DNA from: Okeania sp. KiyG1
Lineage (GTDB): Bacteria > Cyanobacteriota > Cyanobacteriia > Cyanobacteriales > Microcoleaceae
Assembly: GCF_014132355.1 (NCBI RefSeq)
Contig: NZ_BLZO01000044.1
Span: forward strand, 1 to 64,000
Length of the DNA: 64,000 bases
Reading direction: 5' to 3'
Part shown: piece after piece, positions 46,614-55,974 of the stretch
Layout: every line of letters begins with the position of its first letter
Position numbering within the stretch: position 1 is the first letter of the stretch
Made by a program: the position numbers and the translations under genes
Notes under the pieces: model-generated
Told to the model about the DNA's origin: nothing
Seen by the model: only the letters and a program-made list of their open reading frames with translations
Databases searched by the model: none

Positions 46614-48778
46614 ATTTACTTATATTTTTAACTCTAAAAGATTTGCTTTGGGCAACTGCTTTTGGCTTGGCTTTTGGTGCTGCAATTTTAGTTAAACAAA
46701 CTACCATATTTTTTCTCTTCATTCCGTTACTTTCGATAGGAATAAATATTCTCAGAAAACGGCAGTGGCAAAAGTTAATTCAACTAATTTTTTCTCTGTG
46801 TTTATCTATAGCAATTTTTTACCCTTGGGCGAGAACAAATTGGCTATTAATGTTAACTGCTGGTAAACGGGCAACTGTAGATTCTGCTATTGCTGAAGGC
46901 GACCCCAATTTATTGAGTTTGGATGCTTGGCTTTATTATTGGAAACTGCTGCCTTATCATGTTTCTTTGCCTCTATTAATTATTCCCATTGGCGGATTAA
47001 TTTTTTACTTTATTCGGTCGTTCAAAAAACAGGATAAATTCTCATCAAATTACCTTCACTCTTGCCGATGGTTAGCTATTTTTTTAATTGGCGGTTATCT
47101 CATTTGCTCCCTTAATATCAACAAAGATTTTCGCTACACTTTGCCATTATTGCCAGTTTTATCAATTTTATTAGCCTTTGGTTTAATGCAGTTTCCGATA
47201 AAAGTAGGAAAACAAATTCGCTGGTTTACTATTGGTTTAGCCATTATTTTAATGTTATTAAATCTCTGGCCTGTAGGTGGAATTTTCTTCAGAAAAATTT
47301 CTGCCTGGTTGAGTCCTGGTGGTGTTTATTATGCACATTTAGGTAAAGAATGGCCTCATCAAAAAGTAATTGCTGAAATTGTCAAAACTGACCCCTATTT
47401 ACGGTCAACTTTAGGAGTTTTACCCTCCACTCCAGAAATTAATCAACACAACTTAAATTATTACGGTGCTTTGCAAAATTTACAGGTTTACGGTAGGCAA
47501 GTAGGAACTAATTTAAAACAAGTACCTCAAGATGTGCGATCGCTCTCTTGGTTTGTCACGAAAACTAATGACCAAGGTTCGATAAAAAGAATTAAAAAAG
47601 CTCAAGCTGCTATTGTTAATATCATCGAACAAAACCCAAATTTTCAACTACAAAAAAGTTGGCAGTTGCCAGATAATAGCAACTTAAATCTTTATCATAA
47701 TCAGTTTTTACCTGTAGAAGTTCATCCTCTGAATAAACCACAGGAAAAAGTCAAATTAGACTATGTGATTTTATCGCCAAAAATTAGACCGGGAGTGCCA
47801 ATACCTATTACCTATAAATGGTCTGGTTCTTGGCAAGAATTACAGTCCGGTTTAGTGTTGTTAACTTATCGCCGAGAAAATATAGCAATTCCCACAGTTA
47901 CGAAGTACATTTATAATCCCCCTAAATCCCCCTTACAAAGGGGAACTTTGAACGTTCCCCCCTTACAAAGGGGATATAAAACTGTATCTCATAGATTAAA
48001 GAACTGCTGTATTAATCAACCACAATTTCAGCAATTAGTTTCTGACAATATCTCAGAAAAATCTATTACAAGTTTCATTCACGATCGCGCTATTGGAATG
48101 GGGAGTTTATACCCTGGTCTGTCTCCAGCAAATAAGTCTGAGGTCGGGTTTGAAATTATTGAAAGAATAGGAATGTTACCCCCTGCCAATATTTCATCGG
48201 GAAATTACATATTAGAAGCGACTTACCTTAACCGGAAAACTGGAGAAACTTATCCTATTCCTATACAACCCCCCGTGCGTGTCGAAATTGACCCCCAGGC
48301 CGAAATATTACCAGCACCAGAATTAGATTTAGTGACACAGTTACGGATGTGGGGGCAAAAGTTGCCTCTGGGAATAAAAGGTTTAGAAACTGTATTTGAG
48401 GAAGTAGGGCGAGTTAATCAGTACGATCCAGTCCAAGATTATACCAAACAAGCAGAAAAAACTTTGGCATATCGTTTGCAGCAAGACCCCAATAATTTAG
48501 AGTTGCTTTATGGGTTGAGTTTGGCCAGAGTTTTACAACAGGATGCAGATGGAGCGATCGCTGCTTTGACTAGAGTAACTGAGTTAGATTCCCAAAACCC
48601 CTTTGCTTATGCTTATTTAGCTTTTGTTTATCTATATAACTTAAATCCAGGGGCGGCAGAAATAGCTTTGAAGTCTGCTTTGGAGCTTGACCCCACTCAG
48701 CCAGAAATTAGAGCTTTAAATGGAGTTGCTGCTTTGATGCAAGGAAATGTATTTAAGGCGTGGCGTTATCTGAAATAG

Positions 48779-49412
48779 GGAGTGGGGGAGTAGGGGAGAG
48801 GGGGAGTGGGGGAGTGGGGGAAATATTTGGCAATGGCGCTTAGATGGAAGATTTTTTTATACCCACATTAAACGGACTTGATATTATCAGGACTTACGCA
48901 CTCGCCCCCCTAACCCCCCAAATCTGGGGGGAACCAGATTTACTTCCCCCAAGGTTGGCAGGGTCAATTTATTGTCACCAGAGAAAAAAGGAGGGGGTGG
49001 GAAGTGTGGGAAGGGTGGGAGGTTTGGGAAGTACAGGATCTCAAAAAGAATAGGCTTGTAAATATTCTCTGACGACAAAGAATTAGCCCTGCCAAATCTG
49101 GGGGAACCAGATTTACTCCCCCCAAGGTTGGGGGGTTGGGGGGGCAAAATGATGGTATGTGCGTAAGTTCTAATTATCTCAAATATCCAGGTAGAGAGTT
49201 GGGAAAAGTGGGAAAAACATTTCCCTATCTAAGCTTTAGCGTCAGTATTTAGTACTAAATACCTCATTCTTGACAATAAGTCAAGACTTAAGAAGTGTGG
49301 ATTTCTATATTTTTTTACCCACAATACCGTAATTTATCCTAACTTGACACTTACTGCAATAAATTGTTACATTTGTTTACATAAAGATAAATAAATGTAA
49401 AGGAAAAAAGTT
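48779..49412. repeat. Intergenic: G-rich tract, nested MITE (48888-49171), psb34 leader
   Basis: GGGGGAGT repeats (48780-48822) lead into a partial ATATCAAATCC-family end (about 48857-48885) and then a 284-bp CAGGACTTACGCA-family element, longer than usual because it holds inverted copies of CCCCCCAAATCTGGGGGG and AAGGTTGGGGGG words. The last 100 bp are the psb34 leader with an AGGA ribosome site at about 49402. Confidence 0.8.
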
Positions 49413-49652
49413 ATGGTTATTTTAATCTCACTATTCGTTATCGGTTGGGTAGCTGCAGCAGTAATTGGAAGCCAAGCTTATTTCTTGGGCGAACAAACTA
49501 AGCCTATCCACGAGCGCAACTGGAGTTCCAAGTCTTTTGAAAATTTATCTGAATCTTTAACAGGCAATAGATTGGACTACAATCAGCGAATTCCGGCCTA
49601 TAGTATGGACGCCTATACTAGCCAGCGCCTTGCTGATGGTTCAAATGTGTAG
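49413..49652 (+). CDS. psb34: Photosystem II assembly protein Psb34
   Basis: 79 residues. 'MVILISLFVIGWVAAAVIGS' is a single membrane helix at the very N-terminus, followed by 'QAYFLGEQTKPIHERNWSS', the conserved segment of Psb34 (ssl1498/tsl0063-type proteins) which binds CP47 in assembly intermediates and shares a stretch with high-light-inducible proteins. The rest ('LTGNRLDYNQRIPAYSMDAY') is soluble. Intact, single gene, good ribosome site. A strong sign of a cyanobacterial host. Confidence 0.9.
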   Translation: MVILISLFVIGWVAAAVIGSQAYFLGEQTKPIHERNWSSKSFENLSESLTGNRLDYNQRIPAYSMDAYTSQRLADGSNV

Positions 49653-49957
49653 GCCATTTCAGTTATCAGTTATCAGTTATCAGTTATCAGTACCTCTATC
49701 GGTAAAGATTGATGATTTGATTTTTCGCTGACTCCTCTCTTTGAAACTTAATTGAAGTATTTTCATCCCAAGCAGATATTCTGCTGGGGTGATTTTTTTT
49801 ATAAACAAAAGGGTAGTCCTGCATCGTAATGGTATACAGCAAAGAGGGATACCTGGCACGGGAGCAAGATGCTCCCACTGTTGGACTGACACAGCTAAAA
49901 TGGTGCATTAGGTCATTAGGGTGGGGGGCGGGTTCATCTAAATTTAATGTTGAGCTA
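49653..49957. repeat. TTATCAG heptads and repeat DNA after psb34
   Basis: TTATCAG heptads at 49660-49690 come right after the psb34 stop. The region 49922-49990 holds a GGCGGGTTCAT / GGAACCCGCC inverted element that overlaps the 3' end of holB. A short CGGGAGCAAGATGCTCCC hairpin (49859-49876) is present. No gene. Confidence 0.75.
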
Positions 49958-50941
49958 TTAATTTAACGTGGAACCCGCCCCTACTACAGAACACATTGCC
50001 ATGAAAGTACATTCCCAAACTAATCTAGGTTGGACATAGGAGAGTAAATATTTTCTAGCTGCCTCCAGATGTTTGAGACATTCCACTTTGTCAAGCTGCT
50101 GTTGTGGTTTTGCCCAATAACTATGCTGTAGATAATCTATCAACCATAACTGCGCCTCCATATCCAAATTTTTACTAATATCTCGCCCTACTTCTAGTGC
50201 TTGACGAATAGTCTTAATACCCTGAGTTACCGTTTCCAAAATATCCGCAGGAATTTCTTGTAGTTGTTGCCAAGCAGCGATCGCCTCTCCTGGACTACCT
50301 TGAGCCATCATCATCACCTCTGTATGTTTCAGAATTTCTTCATGGCCAGCTTTTTCCAATACGAGCTTCATATTCTCGTTGGCCAAACGATAAAAAGGAA
50401 TGCGCTGACATCGGGACACCAAGGTGGGCAATAATGAATCAACTCCCGGAGCAATTAAAATTAAAGTTGCCCGTTTGCCTGGTTCTTCCAAAGTTTTCAA
50501 CAAACCATTTGCAGCACTTTCTCTCATTGTTTCAGCTTGTTGCAAGACTACTACTGACCTTGCAGTTTCTAGGGGGGGACGGCCCAGAAATTCACTAATT
50601 TCCCGTACCTGTTCGAGACGAATTTGAGGTGGTGACTTGCGTTTGACTCCTGCCTCTGTTGCTTCTTTTGCTGAGAGTAGTTTTCCTTGGTGTAGATAGG
50701 TGGGTTCTACCCATAATAAGTCTGGATGATTTCTTTTGTGAATGCGATTTTTTAGAGATTGGTTAGCGGGGGAGTGGTTATTGGAGAATAGGAGTTCTAT
50801 AAAACATTGGGCAGTTAAACTCCGTCCTATTCCTGGAGTGCCTACAAATAAATAGGCAGGGGCAATACGTTGGCGAGTAACTGCTTGAGTTAATAATTCT
50901 ATGGCTTGGTTTTGTCCGATAATTGAGGTAAGTGAAGTCAA
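49958..50941 (-). CDS. holB: DNA polymerase III subunit delta'
   Basis: 327-residue clamp-loader subunit. 'LTSIIGQNQAIELLTQAVTR', 'AYLFVGTPGIGRSLTAQCF' (degenerate P-loop, Arg in place of Lys), 'ARSVVVLQQAETMRESAANG', 'LLKTLEEPGKRATLILIAPG' and 'LPTLVSRCQRIPFYRL' (SRC motif) are in order. The C-terminal helical domain is present. The final residues 'VVGAGSTLN' come from an inserted GTAGGGGCGGGTT element, so the natural stop has been replaced without serious harm. Cyanobacterial delta' is usually of this size. Confidence 0.93.
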   Translation of the reverse strand: MTSLTSIIGQNQAIELLTQAVTRQRIAPAYLFVGTPGIGRSLTAQCFIELLFSNNHSPANQSLKNRIHKRNHPDLLWVEPTYLHQGKLLSAKEATEAGVKRKSPPQIRLEQVREISEFLGRPPLETARSVVVLQQAETMRESAANGLLKTLEEPGKRATLILIAPGVDSLLPTLVSRCQRIPFYRLANENMKLVLEKAGHEEILKHTEVMMMAQGSPGEAIAAWQQLQEIPADILETVTQGIKTIRQALEVGRDISKNLDMEAQLWLIDYLQHSYWAKPQQQLDKVECLKHLEAARKYLLSYVQPRLVWECTFMAMCSVVGAGSTLN

Positions 50942-51619
50942 AAGTTAAAAGTTAAAAGTTAAAAGTTAAAAGTTAAAAGTCAAAATGTAGGGGCGAATGG
51001 CATTCGCCATCACTGGATTTAGTGTCTGTGCGTAAGTCCTGAAGGAGTCAGGAGTCGTAGGGGCTAATGGCCATTAGCCCCTACAGAAGTCAGGAGTTAG
51101 AAGAATGCGGGAGATGAGATTTTGATCTCCTACCTACAACCTTCTTCTATGATTATCCGAACATAATATAACCTCTCCCAGGAGGGGAATATCGAGAAAG
51201 ATTTGGCAATAGCGCTCGTGAAGAGAACATTTTTTTATACCGAATTAAACAGATTTGATATAACTACCCAAATTTTTTGGTACAAAAAGAGTTGGGCAAG
51301 CGATCGGATTGAATAATATCATGTCCGAACGCAATCGTTTGTGTAAACCCAAGGGTGAATATCTACAGGAAATTTAGATTTTTTTCTTGCGAGGGTAGCT
51401 TTCTTCCCTCTTCTTTCCTCTTCCCTCTTCCAACTTCGGTCTTCCTTACCTTTGCTATACAATACCGATGCTACCGGACATGATATAAAATGTTTGAAGT
51501 CATATCATGTCTGTTTGAATCACCACATTGAAGAAGGCAGAAGGGACTTATGCTGTTGGCGCAGCATAACAAATATGGATTCTACCCCAAGCAAAAAGAG
51601 GCACTGAAAAACCAACGAT
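50942..51619. repeat. Intergenic, 680 bp, heptads and MITE fragments
   Basis: AAAAGTT heptads (50940-50983) reach the holB start. A CAGGACTTACGCA-family right half follows (50985-51041), then the palindrome GGGGCTAATGGCCATTAGCC (about 51058-51080), a TTATCCGAACATAATAT fragment (51133-51150), an AAACAGATTTGATAT end (about 51245-51262) and an ATGATATAAAATG / CATATCATG hairpin (51485-51515). No gene. Confidence 0.75.
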
Positions 51620-52888
51620 CTATCTTGAAATCAAGAAAGAAAGGTCAATTCTACCAAAATTTGTACTGAGTGCTATTTGCATATTTTCCAAAACTTTAAC
51701 TAACCATTGAACTTTCTTTTGTGTAGAAAATTCGTAATGCTTAAACAACAATGCAAATCGTTTGTCTAAGCTAGGTCTAACTTGTTGACAAACTAATAGT
51801 ATTTTTAGTAACAATCCTGTTGTGGTTACAGGTCCTAAATTACCAACTAGATTAATAAAAAAGAAATGTTGTGGCTGCTTTGAACTATGCACAATTAATA
51901 AACTTAATAATTGATAGCAGGTCTTCATCATTAAAGATTCATTTAAGAACTGTTCATCACTATTAGACATAGTATTTTGTAAATACTTGTAGAGTTTATT
52001 CTTAAATTTAACTTCAATCCGATGAGATTCAACATTAAAGGATGTACTTAGGTATTCATAAAAACTATCTTTAAAAAGGTGATATGGTTGGGGAACTGTG
52101 GTATAAGCTAAAAACCGTTTAGCATAATCTCGATAAGTTTCATTACCTTCTACTTTTCCCACAAATTGTTTGATAGAGAATAATAGTTCATCATTGGATA
52201 ATAAGGTAGGATTTGTAGCAAATGTAGCTCTTTTAACTTGACTAAGTTGTATTCTAACTAGGTGAGTAACATAATGGGATAAATCAATTTCATACTTTTG
52301 CTGTTTTTCTACTTGCATTTTTCTGATGGCTTGTTGATGTTCTTTACTGCTATTTGGACTCATTAATAAATATTTATATAAATAAGGATAGTGGTAATTA
52401 AGAATTTTTAAAGGTTTATTTAAAGGATCGTTGTTATTATTTGTAGATGATATATTTATTACTTCTACCATCCGTTTTAAACTCAAATACTCTCTACTTT
52501 GTGTAAAACATTTGATAAGTTCTAACATTTTTTTTGTTTCGCCAGGTCCGTAATAGGAAGACTCAGATTTATGAATTGTTTGCTCAAATAAATTCATCAA
52601 TTGTTTTAAAGCATTTTTTTTGTCTTGAGGTAGTTGCTGATGATTAATTAAGATATAACAGCAACGATTCATAATGGCGTTAAATTTTTCTTGGCATTGA
52701 GGAAGTTGTATAATTCTCCTCACTGCTGTAGATATTTCGGGAACTTGGTATAGAGAGTATTGAATAAATAGTATCCGAAATCTCTCAATTATTTGCTCGA
52801 TTGATTCAGTTACAACTAATTCCAAAAAGTGATTATAAATCTTTTGTTCTTCTCTAAAGATTTGTTGATCATCAGAATCTATAGTCAT
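51620..52888 (-). CDS. Hypothetical alpha-helical protein
   Basis: About 422 residues from the ATG at 52888 ('MTIDSDDQQIFREEQKIYNH'), which has an AGGA ribosome site; an upstream Met at 52972 would read through a MITE end and is rejected. Rich in Leu, Gln, Ser and aromatic residues, predicted mostly helical ('FRILFIQYSLYQVPEISTAV', 'YGPGETKKMLELIKCFTQSR'), with no signal peptide. A segment 'PQHFFFINLVGNLGPVTTTG' is mildly hydrophobic. I do not recognise a family. Intact and next to holB on the same strand, but 680 bp away. Confidence 0.7.
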   Translation of the reverse strand: MTIDSDDQQIFREEQKIYNHFLELVVTESIEQIIERFRILFIQYSLYQVPEISTAVRRIIQLPQCQEKFNAIMNRCCYILINHQQLPQDKKNALKQLMNLFEQTIHKSESSYYGPGETKKMLELIKCFTQSREYLSLKRMVEVINISSTNNNNDPLNKPLKILNYHYPYLYKYLLMSPNSSKEHQQAIRKMQVEKQQKYEIDLSHYVTHLVRIQLSQVKRATFATNPTLLSNDELLFSIKQFVGKVEGNETYRDYAKRFLAYTTVPQPYHLFKDSFYEYLSTSFNVESHRIEVKFKNKLYKYLQNTMSNSDEQFLNESLMMKTCYQLLSLLIVHSSKQPQHFFFINLVGNLGPVTTTGLLLKILLVCQQVRPSLDKRFALLFKHYEFSTQKKVQWLVKVLENMQIALSTNFGRIDLSFLISR

Positions 52889-53516
52889 GATTTTTTTCCT
52901 GTAGATTTCATAGAAATTTGCCTCCATTAAAAAAGAACCAGGACTTACGCAAAATATCAATTTATACGCCATCTGTAGGGGCGGTTCGCGTAATTAGGAG
53001 CATTCCGGAACGGAAACCGCCCCTACTAGACGAACCGCCCCTACTAGATATGGTTGTTCTGCGTAAGTCCTGAGAACGTTATCAGTGATTAGGTATAATA
53101 TACACTAGCAGTTATTTATATCATGTTCGGTTGAATACTTACACTTTGGAGGTCCGAAGGCAGAAGGCAACCCACCCTAACCCCTCCCAGGAGGGGAAGG
53201 CAGTAGGCAGTAGGGAATATTGGTTCAAGGCCAGAAGTTTTTTTTATAACTGATTATCCGTTAGCGTAGCTCCCCCTCCGGGGGAACATGATATTATTCG
53301 TAAGAAAGTTAGGTTTGTGATTGAATAGTTTTGGATATTGTATTATCTATCTCTATTATAGCCTTCACTCCAGTTCTGAAAGTGTCGCATTAGCTTGTAT
53401 CCTAAACATACTCTCATTATGAATTTATTTCTGGATGAGGAGCGATAATGTGTATCAATTGTAACAAAAAATTATACTGCTGTTCTGAGCGTGCAAAAAA
53501 ATACACATTGACTAAC
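52889..53516. repeat. Intergenic with MITE (52939-53072) and inverted repeats
   Basis: The 134-bp element has perfect ends CAGGACTTACGCA / TGCGTAAGTCCTG(A) and an interior of GGGGCGGTTCG ... CGAACCGCCCC. A second inverted element runs from ATATCATGTTCGG (53121) to GAACATGATAT (53285-53295), holding a GGGGTTAGGG-type word. No gene is supported to 53516. Confidence 0.8.
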
Positions 53517-54661
53517 TTATATCATGTTCAAAATAATGCTGTTTAAAACTTCTGGCGTAAAGGGATTTTCATCTTTTTTTAGAGATTCAATCCAAAGCTG
53601 TCGTTGTGCTTTTTGTTCAGTGCTTTTCACTTGCTGAATAAACGCTTCAAAATCTTCAACAGCACCGTTAAAATCACCCGTTAATGCTCTGGCCAAACCT
53701 CTACTATCCCTAAACTGTGCATTTTCTGGTTGAAGTTCTACTGCATTATCACAAGCAAACATCACATCTGTGCCATGACTATGTAAGCTACCGTATCGAC
53801 AGAGTTTATCCCAGTGTTTGCCAAGAATTTGTAAATTCGGATGATACTCTTGAGCCACATTATAAGCACGAATTGCTTCTTTAATTTTACCTTTTTGTGC
53901 TAACTTTCCACCTTCATCCCGGACGCCTGGTGCAGCAATCATTTTGGCTTCTGTTAATGGGTCAAATTTCAAGTTAGAATCTAGTTTTAATGCTTCTCGG
54001 TATTTAGTAGCAGCACCTTCAACATCACCATTATTGGTAACAATTCTGTTACCCTTTTCTAGGAAAAGTTGTGCTGAAGGTTGAACATCATCGCATAGAT
54101 GCTTGTTGGGGTAGTTTTCAGGTTTGCTTTTCAGATAGTCATCCACCCAGTTGCAACCTCTAGCTACTAGATCGTCGAGGTCTAAATTCCATAGTCTGAT
54201 AGTTTTGTCATCACTAACGGAAACGATCTGGTTACTATGGGGGCTAAAAGCAAGACTCTCAACCTGCTCTTTATGATCATTAAGAGTAAGTAAGGGAGTG
54301 CCATCAGGTTTCCAGACTCTGACTGTTTTGTCATTACTTGCTGTAGCAATTAAGTCTCCCTTGGGGCTAAAAGCAATGCCAAGCACCGGACCAGTATGCC
54401 CTATCAAGCTATCTTTGACAGTACCGTTAGGTTTCCAGAGTTTGACGGTTCTATCTCGACTGGCAGTAGCAATTAGGTCTCCGTTGGGACTGAATACAAT
54501 ACTGTAAATAGTCCGTTCTACTAAACTTACCCAAACTTACCCATGAGGGTTTTGGAGCTAGCTTCCTGTTTTCCTACGGAATGCTGCGCAAACACTGAAG
54601 ACCACTGACCGCAGTCTGCAACTTATCTTCTCCACAGGCTTCAAATCGCTTGGAACTCAAG

Positions 54662-55798
54662 CTACTTGTTCACATAGTTTTCTAGATTGACAGCAGCATT
54701 CAAGTCTCTGTCTGCACTCAAACCACAGTTGCTACATTCGTAAGTTCTCTTATGTAACGGCATTTTCTGTTGATGCCCACAGTGAGAACATATTTGAGAA
54801 CTTGGATAAAATCTATCTGCTATCACTAACTTACTTCCATACCATTCACACTTGTATGTAAGTTGACGCTTAAACTCATAAAACCCACAGTCTGCTATAG
54901 CACTTGCTAGTTTATGATCTCTTGGTCGATTGGATATGGCAAGGAAACCTCGCCATCCCTCGACCACTTTTTGACCATTCCACTTACATTCAAGTCTTCT
55001 ATCACTATGGTGCTGTGGTTTTTAGCTAACCATGTTGTTACTTTATGCAGTGTATCTGCTCTGATATCAGCTACTTTTTTGTGCAATCTTGCTAGTTTTT
55101 TGATCGCTTTGACTCTGTTTTTCGACCCTGGCTTTTTTTTGCTGACAAGGCGTTGATAACGAGTTAGTCGTTTTTTCCTTTGTTTGTAGGCTTTAACGTT
55201 AGCGTAGGTTGTTCCATCGCTACAGGTGGCTAGGGCGTTTATACCCACATCTACACCGATAATATCTCGTTCTTTTGTAGTAGGATTTGATTGATGATCG
55301 TATTTAAAACTTATATACCAATTACCCGCACATTTTGAGATTGTCACGTTTTTAACTGGCACAGAAGGTAAGATTTCATAAGTTTTAACTATTCCTATTC
55401 TTGGTAGTTTTATGTAGTTTCCTTTCAGGATTTTGATACTTCCTTCTAAATAGAAACTGTCTTTTTTCCCTTTTTTCTTAAAGACCGGAAACCCACGTCC
55501 GGGAATAGTTAGAAAGTTTTTAAATGCCCTCTCTAAATCTCTTAATGCTTGCCCTTGGTGCACATTTTGATACTTCATAGTACCAGGGATTTTCACTTTT
55601 TACTTCCCTCACCAAACGCTTATGTAAAGTGATAGCACTCAGTCGTTTCTTGTTTGATTTATATTCACAGATGCAAGTTGCTGAACCCCAGTTGTAAGCG
55701 TGCCTAGCTACACCTGCGTGTTTAGCAAGTATTGTTTTTTGGTAATTGTTAACTTTTAATTTGGTCTTGATTGATTGCATTTGAACTGGTAATATCAT
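54662..55798 (-). pseudogene. IS605-type TnpB (OrfB), broken
   Basis: Frame 1 'MQSIKTKLKVNNYQKTILAK' (about 55777 on), frame 2 from 55596 with RuvC-I Asp in 'IIGVDVGINALATCSDGTTY' and RuvC-II Glu in 'STIVIEDLNVSGMVK', frame 3 with zinc fingers 'CSHCGHQQ', 'YECSNCGLSADRDLNAAVNL' (RuvC-III Asp). Frame 2 to 3 is broken by a palindrome (about 54924-54964) reading GGTCGATTGGATATGGCAAG and CGCCATCCCTCGACC. No TnpA is present, so the element was a stand-alone tnpB. It lies inside the WD40 part of paralog A. TnpB are RNA-guided nucleases; this copy is dead. Confidence 0.88.
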
Positions 55799-55974
55799 GT
55801 CCGGATAATTAGTGATAAAAAAACTTTCTCCTTCTTCTCCTGTTCTTGTTCTTCCTTCTTCCTTCTTTCTTCTTCCTTTTTTCTTCTTCTTTCTTCTTTC
55901 TTCTTTCTTCCCTCCTGACTCCTGACTCCTGACTCCTCGGTCGTTATTTATAACTGTTCAACCGGACATGATAT
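55792..55974. repeat. MITE with perfect ATATCATGTCCGG ends
   Basis: 183 bp bounded by ATATCATGTCCGG and CCGGACATGATAT. The interior is a CTTCTTCC polypyrimidine tract and a CTCCTGACTCC word. It is directly adjacent to the tnpB start. Half elements of the family occur near 3737, 51470, 53121 and 53285. Confidence 0.9.

Larger units (their letters stand above)
45208..48778 (+). pseudogene. GT39/PMT-type glycosyltransferase with TPR tail, disrupted
   Basis: The 5' part (ATG 45208) reads 'DKSVPAWDQADYLTGSLTYW' (the acidic first-loop motif of ArnT/PMT enzymes) and several membrane helices to 'LTFWYWD'. Here the 126-bp array (45720-46510) and a MITE (46523-46613) interrupt it. The 3' part (46643 on) continues with membrane helices, 'LICSLNINKDFRYTLPLLPV', a periplasmic region and TPR-like helices at the end ('AALTRVTELDSQNPFAYAYL'). 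A further in-frame repeat encodes 'NPPKSPLQRGTLNVPPLQRG' (about 47920-47970). The ancestor was a membrane enzyme transferring sugars from lipid carriers. Confidence 0.85.

Noticed and set aside
48844-49147. Short genes on either strand
   Set aside because: Fully inside a MITE and G-rich repeats.
52889-52972. Upstream Met for the 51620 gene
   Set aside because: The extra residues are coded by the end of a MITE; the ATG at 52888 has a ribosome site.
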